Source: Actinomycetota bacterium (GTDB lineage: Bacteria > Actinomycetota > Actinomycetes > Streptosporangiales > Streptosporangiaceae). Taken from it: a DNA stretch of 64,000 nt. Positions 26,623 to 34,430 of the stretch are shown here, in pieces; the first letter of the stretch is position 1, and every line of letters starts with the position of its first letter. The position numbers were made by a program, and so were the translations under genes. The notes beneath the pieces were generated by a model that searched no databases, was not told the DNA's origin, and was given only the letters and a program-made list of their open reading frames with translations. The stretch is from assembly GCA_021324595.1 (NCBI GenBank), contig JAJPIV010000104.1, positions 1 through 64,000 on the forward strand, written 5' to 3'.

Positions 26623-28011
26623 ATGGCGCGCCGGATCGCGCTGGTCGTCACCGCCCTGATCGCGTTGCTGCTCGGCGTCGTGGCCGTCCCCCTCGGCCTG
26701 ATCACCGCCGCCCAGGACCGGCACGACTTCCGTGACGAGACGCTCGCCGCCGCCGCCGCGGTCGCCAGCGTCGCCGAGGAGCACCTGGACGATCACGCAG
26801 GCGGCCCGGGGCTGGCCCGGGCGATCAGCGAGCTCGAGCGCCAGGGCGACCGGGTCGCGGTCTACGACCCCGCCGGGCGCTGGCTGGCGGGGGCCCGGCC
26901 GATCGCGGGGATCTCGCCCGCCCTGATCGGCCGGGCGCTGGCTGCCGCCGGGCCGACGACCTACCCGGTCACCGACCGGCTGGTCGTCGTCGCGCCCGTG
27001 ATCCGGGACGAGACGTCGCTGCGGGTGGGCGTGCTCGTGCTGTCCCGGTCCACCGAGGCGCTCGACCACCGGCTCGTGGCGCTGTGGGCCTGGCTGGCCG
27101 TGGTCGCCGTCGCGGGGCTGGTCGCCGCGGCGCTGATCGCGACCGCGCTGGCGCGCTGGGTGGGCCGGCCGCTCGGCGCCCTGGAGGCCGCCGCCCAGCG
27201 GCTCGGCGACGGCGCCCTCGGCGCCCGCGCCCAGGCCCGGTCCGGCCCGCGGGAGGTGCGCAGGCTGGCCGACAACTTCAACCAGATGGCGGCCCGCCTG
27301 GAGGCGCTGGTAGACGGCCACCAGGCGATGATGGCCGACGTCTCGCACCAGCTGCGCACCCCGCTGGCCGCGCTGCGGCTCCGGCTGGACGTGCTGGCGC
27401 AGGAGTCCCCGGCCGCCATCGCCGAGGAGCTGGCGGGCGCGCAGGAAGAGGTGGCCAGGCTCTCCCGGATGGTCGACGGGCTGCTCACCGTGGCGCGCGC
27501 GGAGAACGCCTCGGCGCCGGCCGTCCCGGTCGCCGTGGAATCGGTGATCCGGGACCGGGTGGCCGCCTGGCGGCCGGCCGCCGACGAGAAGTCGGTCAGC
27601 CTGGACTCGCTGGTGCTGGAGCCGCTCACCGCCAGGATGGGGGATGGCCACCTGGAGCAGGTGCTCGACAACCTGCTCGCCAACGCGGTCGAGGCGGCCA
27701 GGCCCGGCGGCCAGATCCGGGTCAGCGCGGCGCCGGCTGACCGCCGGGTGCGGATCACCGTGGCCGACGACGGGCCCGGCATGAGCCCGCAGCAGCGGCG
27801 CGCGGCATTCCGCAGATTCGTGACGAGCACTCCGGGCGGCACCGGCCTGGGCCTGGCGATCGTGCACCGGCTGGTGACGTCCAACGGCGGGACGGCGCAG
27901 CTGTCCGACACCCCGGGCGGCGGCCTGACGGTGACGATCGACGTGCCCGCGGCCACGCGGGACCGCCTGCCGCGCCGGCCGGGCATGGCAGCCGCCGGCC
28001 GCGATCTTTAG
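26623..28011 (+). CDS. Membrane sensor histidine kinase
   Basis: A 462-residue kinase. The first membrane segment is at about 5-28, an extracytoplasmic sensor part follows to about 145, and a second membrane segment at about 148-175. HAMP comes next, with NFNQMAARLEALVDGHQAMM, then the H-box MADVSHQLRTPLAALRLRL with the phospho-acceptor His. The HATPase contains VLDNLLANAVEAARPGG, VADDGPGMS and GGTGLGLAIVHRL. It follows the response regulator by 1 base. The small periplasmic domain has no recognisable ligand-binding fold. The neighbouring redox operon suggests it monitors the cell envelope or redox state; this is inference. Confidence 0.92.
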   Translation: MARRIALVVTALIALLLGVVAVPLGLITAAQDRHDFRDETLAAAAAVASVAEEHLDDHAGGPGLARAISELERQGDRVAVYDPAGRWLAGARPIAGISPALIGRALAAAGPTTYPVTDRLVVVAPVIRDETSLRVGVLVLSRSTEALDHRLVALWAWLAVVAVAGLVAAALIATALARWVGRPLGALEAAAQRLGDGALGARAQARSGPREVRRLADNFNQMAARLEALVDGHQAMMADVSHQLRTPLAALRLRLDVLAQESPAAIAEELAGAQEEVARLSRMVDGLLTVARAENASAPAVPVAVESVIRDRVAAWRPAADEKSVSLDSLVLEPLTARMGDGHLEQVLDNLLANAVEAARPGGQIRVSAAPADRRVRITVADDGPGMSPQQRRAAFRRFVTSTPGGTGLGLAIVHRLVTSNGGTAQLSDTPGGGLTVTIDVPAATRDRLPRRPGMAAAGRDL

Positions 28012-28016
28012 CGGTT

Positions 28017-28032
28017 CTGAAGGTTTCCTGAA
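28017..28032 (+). promoter_or_regulatory. Probable response-regulator site, CTGAA-N6-CTGAA
   Basis: Two direct CTGAA repeats 11 bases apart (28017-28021 and 28028-28032) lie inside a wider inverted repeat CGGTTC...GAACCG. An 11-base direct repeat is the usual binding pattern of OmpR/PhoB-type regulators. The site is just downstream of the kinase gene and 73 bases before the first gene of the redox operon, so it likely controls that operon. Confidence 0.5.
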
Positions 28033-28104
28033 CCGTGTGCCCATGCTCGGTCGGGCATGCTGGATGACCGGAAGCCCGCACCCCCACCGCGAGGAGGATG
28101 CCGC

Positions 28105-28446
28105 ATGCCATGGCCACGGGAGAGCGCGATCGAGCGCCGTGACGGGCATCTCGCCCGCGCGCGCCGCCTCTCGGTGGGGATCGCCGCGGGCGCCGCGGCC
28201 GCGTCGGTGATGCTCGCCGCCGCGCTGGGCTCCGCGCTTCCCGGGCACTCGGTGACGACCGGTGCCCCGGGTGGCCAGGCAGGCACGGGCAGTCACGGCA
28301 CCGCCGCGGGCCAGGGCGGCTCCGGCCAGGGCGGCGCAGGCCAGGGGACCGGTTCGGGCGGCGGCCAGGGATCGGGCCTCGCTCCCCCGCAGCAGGCGCC
28401 CACCTCGGCCCCGGCGCCGCCGGTCGTCACCTCGGGCGGGTCGTGA
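28105..28446 (+). CDS. Small Gly-rich membrane-anchored protein
   Basis: 113 residues: a charged start, one hydrophobic segment (about 23-45), then a Gly/Gln/Ser-rich, low-complexity exported tail ending in a Pro-rich stretch. No domain recognised. The start ATG 28105 has GAGGAGG 7 bases upstream. Its position as first gene behind the response-regulator site and directly before the ferric-reductase-like gene suggests an accessory envelope subunit or a chaperone-like anchor of the redox complex; this is inference. Confidence 0.7.
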   Translation: MPWPRESAIERRDGHLARARRLSVGIAAGAAAASVMLAAALGSALPGHSVTTGAPGGQAGTGSHGTAAGQGGSGQGGAGQGTGSGGGQGSGLAPPQQAPTSAPAPPVVTSGGS

Positions 28447-28486
28447 CCGAGGCCGGCGATGCCCATCGCCGCCGGGCAGCGCGGCC

Positions 28487-29599
28487 ATGAGCGGGATCGC
28501 GCACGCGGGCCAGCCGCTCGCCGTGCCGGCCGTGGTGGGTCCCAGCATGCTGTGGTACATCACCCGTGCGACCGGGATCGTGGCGCTGGTGCTGCTCACC
28601 GGGACGGTCATGCTCGGGGTGATCGGGACGGCCCGGGCCGCGTCGCAGCGCTGGCCGCGGATCGTGACCGCGAGCCTGCACCAGAACCTCGGCCTGACCG
28701 CCGCCGCGCTGGTCGGCGTCCACGTCGTCACCACGGTCCTGGACCCGTTCGCCCCGATCGGGCTGGTGTCGGCGTTCATACCGTTCAGCTCGCCGTACCG
28801 GCCGCTGTGGCTCAGCCTCGGCACGGTGGCGTTCGACCTGCTGCTGGCCGTGCTGGTGACCAGCCTGCTCCGCGACCGCCTCAGCCACCGCGCCTGGCAG
28901 GCGGTGCACCTGCTGGTCTACGCCTGCTGGCCGGCCGCCCTCTGGCACGGGCTCGGCACCGGCACCGATTCCCGGCTGCCGTGGGTGCTGGCGATCGACC
29001 TGGCCTGCATGGCCGCGGTGGCCTGGGCGGCCTGGTGGCGCCTGTCGCTGGCCGCCAGCCCGGCCGTGCGCGGCACCGGGCTGACCGCGCTGGCCGTGCT
29101 CCCCGTGCTGACCGCCGCCTTCGTGATCGAAGGGCCGCTGCGCCCCGGCTGGGCGCTCCGGGCGGGCACGCCGCCGGCGCTGCTCGGCCGGGCGCCGGCC
29201 ACCGCCGCCGACGGGAGCGGCACCTCCGGCGGCGCCGGCCGCGCCGCGGTGCGGCTGGTGAACGCCCGGTTCACCGGGACGGTCACGGTGACGGCCGGCC
29301 CTGGCGAGCACCGGCGGACGGTCACGATCACCGGCCGCACGGTCGTCGCGCCCGCCGAGCGCATCGCGATCGTCCTGCACGGCGCGCCATCGGGCGGCGG
29401 CGTGTCGCTGACCGACGGGACCGTCCGCATCGGGGGGGCGGGCGCGCCGGCCTGGTCGGGGCCGGTCGTGGCCCTGGCCGGGGCGGACCTGGTGGCCAGC
29501 GTCTCCGGGCCCGGGGGGCGGCGGCAGGCCCGCTTCACGCTGGCGATCAGCGGCAGGTCGGTCACCGGCACGGTCAGCCTGCTGACGGGGGGCGAATAG
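28487..29599 (+). CDS. Ferric-reductase-like transmembrane haem protein
   Basis: A 370-residue protein with about six membrane helices in the first 225 residues and a soluble beta-rich domain at the C-terminus (about 240-370). Two His pairs at the spacing of bis-haem ferric-reductase-like domains are seen: His65 and His79 (HQNLG...VGVHVV) and His141 and His154 (VHLL...LWHGLG), with a further His134. No FAD/NADPH reductase domain is fused, unlike FRE/NOX proteins. The flavin function is probably supplied by the NuoF-like protein encoded 3 bases downstream. ATG 28487 is taken as start. Confidence 0.8.
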   Translation: MSGIAHAGQPLAVPAVVGPSMLWYITRATGIVALVLLTGTVMLGVIGTARAASQRWPRIVTASLHQNLGLTAAALVGVHVVTTVLDPFAPIGLVSAFIPFSSPYRPLWLSLGTVAFDLLLAVLVTSLLRDRLSHRAWQAVHLLVYACWPAALWHGLGTGTDSRLPWVLAIDLACMAAVAWAAWWRLSLAASPAVRGTGLTALAVLPVLTAAFVIEGPLRPGWALRAGTPPALLGRAPATAADGSGTSGGAGRAAVRLVNARFTGTVTVTAGPGEHRRTVTITGRTVVAPAERIAIVLHGAPSGGGVSLTDGTVRIGGAGAPAWSGPVVALAGADLVASVSGPGGRRQARFTLAISGRSVTGTVSLLTGGE

Positions 29600-29602
29600 G
29601 CG

Positions 29603-30964
29603 GTGGCCAGTCACGCGGGCCGGGCCGTGGCCACCGAGGCGGCGCTGGCGGCCGGAGCCGCCGCCCGCCGGGCGGCGCGCGCGGGGATCACGAGCAGGCT
29701 CACCGCCGGATGGCATGAGGCCGGCGGGCCGGCCACCCTGCGCGAGCACCTGCAGCGGTACGGCCCGCTGCCGCAGCCGGGCAGGAACCGCGCGCTGATC
29801 GACGCGGTCACCGCGGCCGGCCTCACCGGCCGCGGCGGCGCGGGCTTCCCCACCGGCATCAAGATGCGGGCCGTGGCCTCGCGCCGCGGCCCCGCCGTCG
29901 TGGTCGCGAACGGCATGGAGAGCGAGCCGGCCAGCGAGAAGGACAAGGCCCTGCTCGCCCGGGCGCCGCACCTGGTCCTCGACGGCGCCGTGCTGGCAGC
30001 CAGCGCGGTGGGCGCCGACTCGGTCCACGTGTGCCTCCCCCGGGGCAGGCGCCGGCTGGCCGAGGCCGTCGAGGACGCCGTGGCCGAGCGGGAGCGGGCG
30101 GGCCTGGACCCGGTCGCGATCGCGGTCCGGGCCCTGCCGCACTGGTACGTCTCCAGCGAGGAGTCCGCGCTCGTGCACTGGCTGAACGGCGGCGAGGCCA
30201 AGCCGACCGCGGTGCCGCCGCGGCCGTACGAGAAGGGCGTCGGCCAGCGCCCCACGCTGGTGGACAACGTGGAGACGCTCGCGCACGTCGCGCTCATCGG
30301 CAGGTACGGGCCCGCCTGGTTCCGCCGGGCGGGCCTGCCCGACGCGCCGGGCACCATGCTCGTCACCGTCGCCGGGGCGGTGCGGGCGCCCGGCGTCTAC
30401 GAGATCGAGGCCGGCACGCGGGTCGGCGACATCCTCGCGATGAGCGGCATGGCGGTGGACGCAGGCCCGGTCCTGGTCGGCGGTTACTTCGGCACCTGGC
30501 ACCACGCCGAGGAGGTGGCCGGCGTCCCGATGGCGCCCGGGCCGCTGCGGGCGATCGGAGCCTCGCCGGGGACGGGCGCGCTGTTCCCCCTGCCCGCCGA
30601 CTGCTGCGGCCTCGCCGAGACCGCCCGGGTGCTCGCCTGGCTGGCCGGCCAGGGAGCGGGCCAGTGCGGGCCGTGCGTGTTCGGCCTGCCCGCGATCGCC
30701 GACGACTTCGCCCAGCTCGCCGCGGGGCGGCCGAAGGGGCCGGTGCTGGACCGCCTGGACCGCCGGCTCGGCCAGGTCGGCGGGCGCGGTGCCTGCCGGC
30801 ACCCGGATGGCGCCGTCCGGCTGGCCAGGTCCGCGCTGTCCGCGTTCGCCGCCGACGTGCGCTCCCACCTGTCGAGGCGGGCGTGCCTGGCCGCCTGGCG
30901 CGGGCAGCCGCGCCAGGGCGTGCTGCCGGTTCCCCGCCCGGCAGGGGACGGGGAGTGGCTGTGA
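29603..30964 (+). CDS. NuoF-like FMN/iron-sulfur NAD(P)H-dehydrogenase subunit
   Basis: 453 residues related to the 51-kDa subunit of complex I. The FMN/NADH-binding loop GRGGAGFPTGIKM is at about 76-88; later ANGMESEPASEKDK, SSEESALVHWLNGGEAK and GQRPTLVDNVETLAHV are family hallmarks, followed by an SLBB-like part. The [4Fe-4S] motif is unusual: Cys355-x2-Cys358 and Cys398 are present, but the first of the usual three clustered cysteines is replaced by Ala352. Cys334 and Cys335 nearby might substitute. It would take electrons from NAD(P)H and pass them to the ferredoxin encoded downstream. GTG start at 29603; its last codons overlap the ferredoxin start. Confidence 0.82.
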   Translation: MASHAGRAVATEAALAAGAAARRAARAGITSRLTAGWHEAGGPATLREHLQRYGPLPQPGRNRALIDAVTAAGLTGRGGAGFPTGIKMRAVASRRGPAVVVANGMESEPASEKDKALLARAPHLVLDGAVLAASAVGADSVHVCLPRGRRRLAEAVEDAVAERERAGLDPVAIAVRALPHWYVSSEESALVHWLNGGEAKPTAVPPRPYEKGVGQRPTLVDNVETLAHVALIGRYGPAWFRRAGLPDAPGTMLVTVAGAVRAPGVYEIEAGTRVGDILAMSGMAVDAGPVLVGGYFGTWHHAEEVAGVPMAPGPLRAIGASPGTGALFPLPADCCGLAETARVLAWLAGQGAGQCGPCVFGLPAIADDFAQLAAGRPKGPVLDRLDRRLGQVGGRGACRHPDGAVRLARSALSAFAADVRSHLSRRACLAAWRGQPRQGVLPVPRPAGDGEWL

Positions 30965-31218
30965 GGAGCCGGCTGGCCGTGAACCCGATCGCCTGCACCG
31001 GGCACGGGCTGTGCGCCGACCTGCTGCCCGAGCTGGTCGGGCTGGACGAATGGGGCTACCCGATGCTCGATGGCGCGCCGGTCCCGGGCGAGCTGATGGC
31101 GCTCGCCCGGCGCGCGGTCCGCCTCTGCCCGACGCTCGCGCTCAGGCTGGAGCCGGCCGCGCCCGGCGCCGGCCGGCGCCGCCCGGCGGCCGGCTCGGAC
31201 TGGAGGGTGATGCCGTGA
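30961..31218 (+). CDS. [3Fe-4S]-type ferredoxin
   Basis: 85 residues with Cys12-x5-Cys18 (ACTGHGLC) and Cys56-Pro (RLCPTLAL), the three-cysteine pattern of small [3Fe-4S] ferredoxins. The first motif retains the common HG between the cysteines. GTG 30961 overlaps the NuoF-like stop (GTGA) and its own stop overlaps the next ATG (TGATG). It should shuttle electrons between the flavoprotein and a membrane haem protein of the operon. Confidence 0.82.
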   Translation: MRSRLAVNPIACTGHGLCADLLPELVGLDEWGYPMLDGAPVPGELMALARRAVRLCPTLALRLEPAAPGAGRRRPAAGSDWRVMP

Positions 31219-31856
31219 TGAACGTGCGGACCATGCCCCGGCACCGCAAGGCCCCGGCCGGCCGGGCCGGCGGGGCCGAGGGAAACGAGCGCCTGACCGC
31301 CATGACCGGGGCCGTGCTGCTCGTCCTCCTGGCCGCCGAGGGCGTCACGATCGCGTTCAAGCACCAGCTCCTCGCCGAGCACTTCTTCATCGGCATGCTG
31401 CTCGTCGGCCCGGTGCTGGTGAAGCTCGGCTCGACCATGTACCGGTTCGCCCGGTACTACACCGGCGCGGCGCCCTACGTGCGCAAGGGGCCGCCCGCGC
31501 CCCTGCTGCGGCTGCTCGGCCCGGTGATCGTCGTGACGTCCGCGGGCGTGATCGGCTCCGGCGTGGCGCTGGCGTTCGTCCGGCCCGGGCCGTCGATCTG
31601 GCTGGTGGCGCACAAGGGCTTCTTCGTGCTCTGGTTCTGCGCGATGACCGTTCACGTGCTGTATTACGCGCCGAGGCTGCCGAGCCTGCTCGGGCGCGGG
31701 TCGAAGGCGCGGTACCGGGCCCGCGCCGCGCTCGCCGGGGCCGGGCGGCGGTGGGCGCTGCTGACCGCATCGCTGGCCGTCGGCCTGATCCTCGCGCTCA
31801 GCACCTACCACCTGGCCGGCGGCTGGGACCGCTACCTGTCCCACGGCGGCGGCTGA
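31218..31856 (+). CDS. Cytochrome b561-like membrane protein
   Basis: 212 residues with four to five hydrophobic helices after a basic N-terminus. Candidate haem ligands are seen in FKHQLLAEHFF near the first helices and in the AHKGFFVLWFCAMTVH segment, where two His are 14 positions apart on one helix. The layout resembles the cytochrome b/b6 or b561 families, but it is divergent. It completes the operon and may be a second membrane electron acceptor. ATG 31218 shares a base with the ferredoxin stop; GGAGG lies upstream. Confidence 0.75.
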   Translation: MNVRTMPRHRKAPAGRAGGAEGNERLTAMTGAVLLVLLAAEGVTIAFKHQLLAEHFFIGMLLVGPVLVKLGSTMYRFARYYTGAAPYVRKGPPAPLLRLLGPVIVVTSAGVIGSGVALAFVRPGPSIWLVAHKGFFVLWFCAMTVHVLYYAPRLPSLLGRGSKARYRARAALAGAGRRWALLTASLAVGLILALSTYHLAGGWDRYLSHGGG

Positions 31857-31903
31857 GCCCCCGGGCCCGCCCCGGCCGCGCGCAGGCCGGGCTCTCGGGC
31901 AGG

Positions 31904-31944
31904 CACCTCGGCGGATGACCGTCCGCGGCCACTTCGCCGAGGTG
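31904..31944. terminator. Bidirectional hairpin between convergent genes
   Basis: A 10-base perfect stem (CACCTCGGCG with CGCCGAGGTG) encloses a 21-base loop that can form a smaller CGGA/TCCG helix. It lies between the end of the redox operon and the end of the aldehyde dehydrogenase gene, where both transcripts need to stop. There is no U-tract, as is common in actinobacteria. Confidence 0.55.
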
Positions 31945-31999
31945 AGCGCGATGGCCGGCACCGGTGAAGCCCGCGGCCGCAAGCGGCGCGGCCGGCGCG

Positions 32000-33364
32000 T
32001 CAGGGGGCGATCAGCACGGTTCGGGACTCGGTGTAGAACTCGCGCGCGGCCAGGCCCTGCTCCCGCGGGCCGTAGCTGGAGTCCTTCGAGCCGCCGAAGG
32101 GAGCGTGGAAGTCGACCCCGGAGGTCGGCGCGTTGACCCGGATCATCCCGGCCTCCAGCGACCGGGTCAGCCGGAGCGCCTGCCCGAGATCCTGGGTGAA
32201 GACGGCCGCGACGAGGCCGTAGCGCACCGCGTTGGCGATCTCCACGGCCTGCTCGGCCGTGCCGGCCCGGATCAGCGCGGCCACCGGCGCGAACACCTCC
32301 TCGCTGGCCAGCGGCCCGGCCGGGGAGTCCAGCTCGACCAGGGTCGGCGCGAGGTAGTACCCCGGCCCGGCGAGCGCCCGGCCGCCGGTCAGCACCCGGC
32401 CGCCGGATCCGGCGACCGCGTCCAGCGCGGACCGCCTGGCCCGGTCGTCGATCACCGGGCCGACCAGCGTGGCCTCGTCGGCCGGGTCGACCACCCGCAG
32501 CGCCTCGACGGCGGCGGCGAGCGCGTCCCGCAGCGCCCCGTACGCCTCGTCGACGACGATGACCCGGCTGGTCGCCGTGCACTTCTGCCCCGCGTATCCC
32601 ATCGCCGCGTAGGCGATCGCGGCCGCGGCCCGCTCCACGTCGGCGTCGGCGAGCACGACGGACGGGTTCTGCCCGCCCATCTCCGCCTGCACCCGGCAAC
32701 CTCGGGCGGCGGCCCGGGCGCTGATCTGCCTGCCGACCGCGGAAGAGCCGGTGAACGAGACCGCGGCGACGTCCGGGTGATCGATCAGCGCGCCGGCGGT
32801 CTTAGCGCCGCCGAGCACCACCTGGAACGTGTCCTGCGGCAGGTGCTCCGCGAGGATCTCGGCCAGCAGCAGCGCGGTCGCCGACGCCGCGCCCGCCGGC
32901 TTGAGCAGCGTCGCGTTGCCGTAGGCCAGGCTGGGCGCCGCCTTCCAGAGGGGGATCGCGACCGGGAAGTTCCACGGGGTGATCAGGGCGGCCACCCCGA
33001 CCGGCACCCGCCGCGCCATGAGCAGCTGGCCGGCGCCGGCGGCGGGCAGGGTCTGGCCGTCCGGCCCGAGGGCGGCCTGGGCGTAGTAGCGCAGGATCGC
33101 CACGCCGCGGGCGACCTCCCCGCGGGCCTCCGACAGCGGCTTGCCGACCTCGCGGACCACCAGGCCGGTCACCTCGTCCGCCCGGCGCTCCAGCGCGGCG
33201 GCCGCGTCGTGCAGCGCGCCGGCCCGGGCCGCGCCCGGCGCCTCCCGCCATTGCCGCGCCGCCCGGGCGGCCCGGGTGACCGCCGCGCCAGCCCCGGCGG
33301 GCCCGGCCTCGTCCCACTCGCCGAGCACGTCCGCCGGGTCGTGCGGGTTGACGCTGGTGAACAT
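32000..33364 (-). CDS. NAD(P)-dependent aldehyde dehydrogenase
   Basis: A 454-residue ALDH. Seen: WNFPVAIPLWKAAPSLAYGN (cofactor region), FTGSSAVGRQI, the catalytic Glu in QAEMGGQNPSVVL, the catalytic Cys in GQKCTATSRVIV, and LASEEVFAPVAAL. It resembles alpha-ketoglutarate semialdehyde and succinate semialdehyde dehydrogenases. In this locus, with a sugar-acid-type dehydratase and sugar importer, oxidation of a ketoacid semialdehyde in a non-phosphorylative sugar pathway is a reasonable inference. ATG 33364 has AGGAAGG upstream; the gene follows the zinc dehydrogenase by 49 bases. Confidence 0.88.
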   Translation of the reverse strand: MFTSVNPHDPADVLGEWDEAGPAGAGAAVTRAARAARQWREAPGAARAGALHDAAAALERRADEVTGLVVREVGKPLSEARGEVARGVAILRYYAQAALGPDGQTLPAAGAGQLLMARRVPVGVAALITPWNFPVAIPLWKAAPSLAYGNATLLKPAGAASATALLLAEILAEHLPQDTFQVVLGGAKTAGALIDHPDVAAVSFTGSSAVGRQISARAAARGCRVQAEMGGQNPSVVLADADVERAAAAIAYAAMGYAGQKCTATSRVIVVDEAYGALRDALAAAVEALRVVDPADEATLVGPVIDDRARRSALDAVAGSGGRVLTGGRALAGPGYYLAPTLVELDSPAGPLASEEVFAPVAALIRAGTAEQAVEIANAVRYGLVAAVFTQDLGQALRLTRSLEAGMIRVNAPTSGVDFHAPFGGSKDSSYGPREQGLAAREFYTESRTVLIAP

Positions 33365-33413
33365 GTGCCTGCCTTCCTGTCGTGACGGCGGGGCCGGCGG
33401 CCCGGGCCGGGGA

Positions 33414-34430
33414 TCAGCGGACCTGCAGCAGCACCTTGCCCCGCGGCCCGCCGCCGCCCGCGCCGGCCCCGCCGCGCAGCGCCGCGACCGCCTGCTCCCA
33501 CCCGGCCAGCTGGTACCGGTGCGTCACCAGGATGCCGGGCCTCAGCTGGCCCGAGTTGAGCAGGGCCACGACCGCGCGCCAGGCGGCCGGGGTGTAGCTG
33601 AAGCTGCCGAGGATCGCCAGGTCGTCGTTGACCACCTGGTCGGCGGCGAGCGGCACGGCCTGGCCGTGCGGCGGCAGGCCGAGCAGCAGCACCGTCCCGC
33701 CGCGCCGGGCCTGGCCCAGCGCGGTGCCGACCGCCGCGGCCGTCCCGGCGGCCTCGACCACCAGGTCGAACCCGCCGCGCCCGGCGCCGCCGGGATCGCG
33801 CGTGGTGAAGCTGCTCGCCCCCGCCGCCAGGGCGAGCGCCTCCTGCTCGCCCCGCCGCCCCGCCACCGCGATCCGCGCTGGCGACCACAGCCGCAGCAGG
33901 AGCACGGCGAGCAGCGCGACCGTGCCGTCGCCGATCACCAGCACCTGGCTGCCCGGTGTCACGCCGGCCCGGGCCAGCCCGCGGTAGACGACCGCCGCGG
34001 GCTCGGTGAGCACGGCGTCCTCGGCGGCCACCCCCGCGGCGACCGGGTGGGCCAGCGCCGCGGGCACCGTGATCTGCGTGGCCGCCGCCCCGTCGCGGGT
34101 GAACCCGATCTCGTCGTAGGTGTCGCACAGGTTGGCCTCGCCGGCCGCGCACCTGGCGCAGTGGCCGCAGCCGACGATGCCCTCGACGACCACCCGGCGG
34201 CCGGCCAGCGCGGAGCCGCCGGCCACGACGCCGGTCCACTCGTGGCCGACCACGACCGGGTACCTGACGTAGGCGGGATCGAGGGCGCCGTCGATGATCT
34301 CCAGGTCGGTGCCGCAGAGGCCGACGAGGTCCGGCTCGACCAGCAGCTCACCCGGCCCCGCGGCCAGGGCCTGGCGCGGCGCGAGCAGCACCTCGCCGGG
34401 GGCCGTCACCAGGAGCGCCGCGTGCGTCAC
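33414..34430 (-). CDS. Zinc-dependent medium-chain dehydrogenase
   Basis: A 338-residue MDR-family dehydrogenase. Catalytic zinc ligands appear in GLCGTDLEI and VVGHEWTG; the structural zinc site is CGHCARCAAGEANLC; the cofactor fold is LVIGDGTVALLA. The short length and threonine-dehydrogenase/sorbitol-dehydrogenase-like features suggest a polyol or sugar dehydrogenase. Its ATG overlaps the IclR gene stop (ATGA), so it is co-expressed with the regulator and the aldehyde dehydrogenase. Confidence 0.87.
   Translation of the reverse strand: MTHAALLVTAPGEVLLAPRQALAAGPGELLVEPDLVGLCGTDLEIIDGALDPAYVRYPVVVGHEWTGVVAGGSALAGRRVVVEGIVGCGHCARCAAGEANLCDTYDEIGFTRDGAAATQITVPAALAHPVAAGVAAEDAVLTEPAAVVYRGLARAGVTPGSQVLVIGDGTVALLAVLLLRLWSPARIAVAGRRGEQEALALAAGASSFTTRDPGGAGRGGFDLVVEAAGTAAAVGTALGQARRGGTVLLLGLPPHGQAVPLAADQVVNDDLAILGSFSYTPAAWRAVVALLNSGQLRPGILVTHRYQLAGWEQAVAALRGGAGAGGGGPRGKVLLQVR

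Noticed and set aside
26380-28824. 814-codon minus-strand open frame
   Set aside because: It runs antisense through a response regulator, a histidine kinase and the small membrane protein, all with clear motifs on the plus strand.
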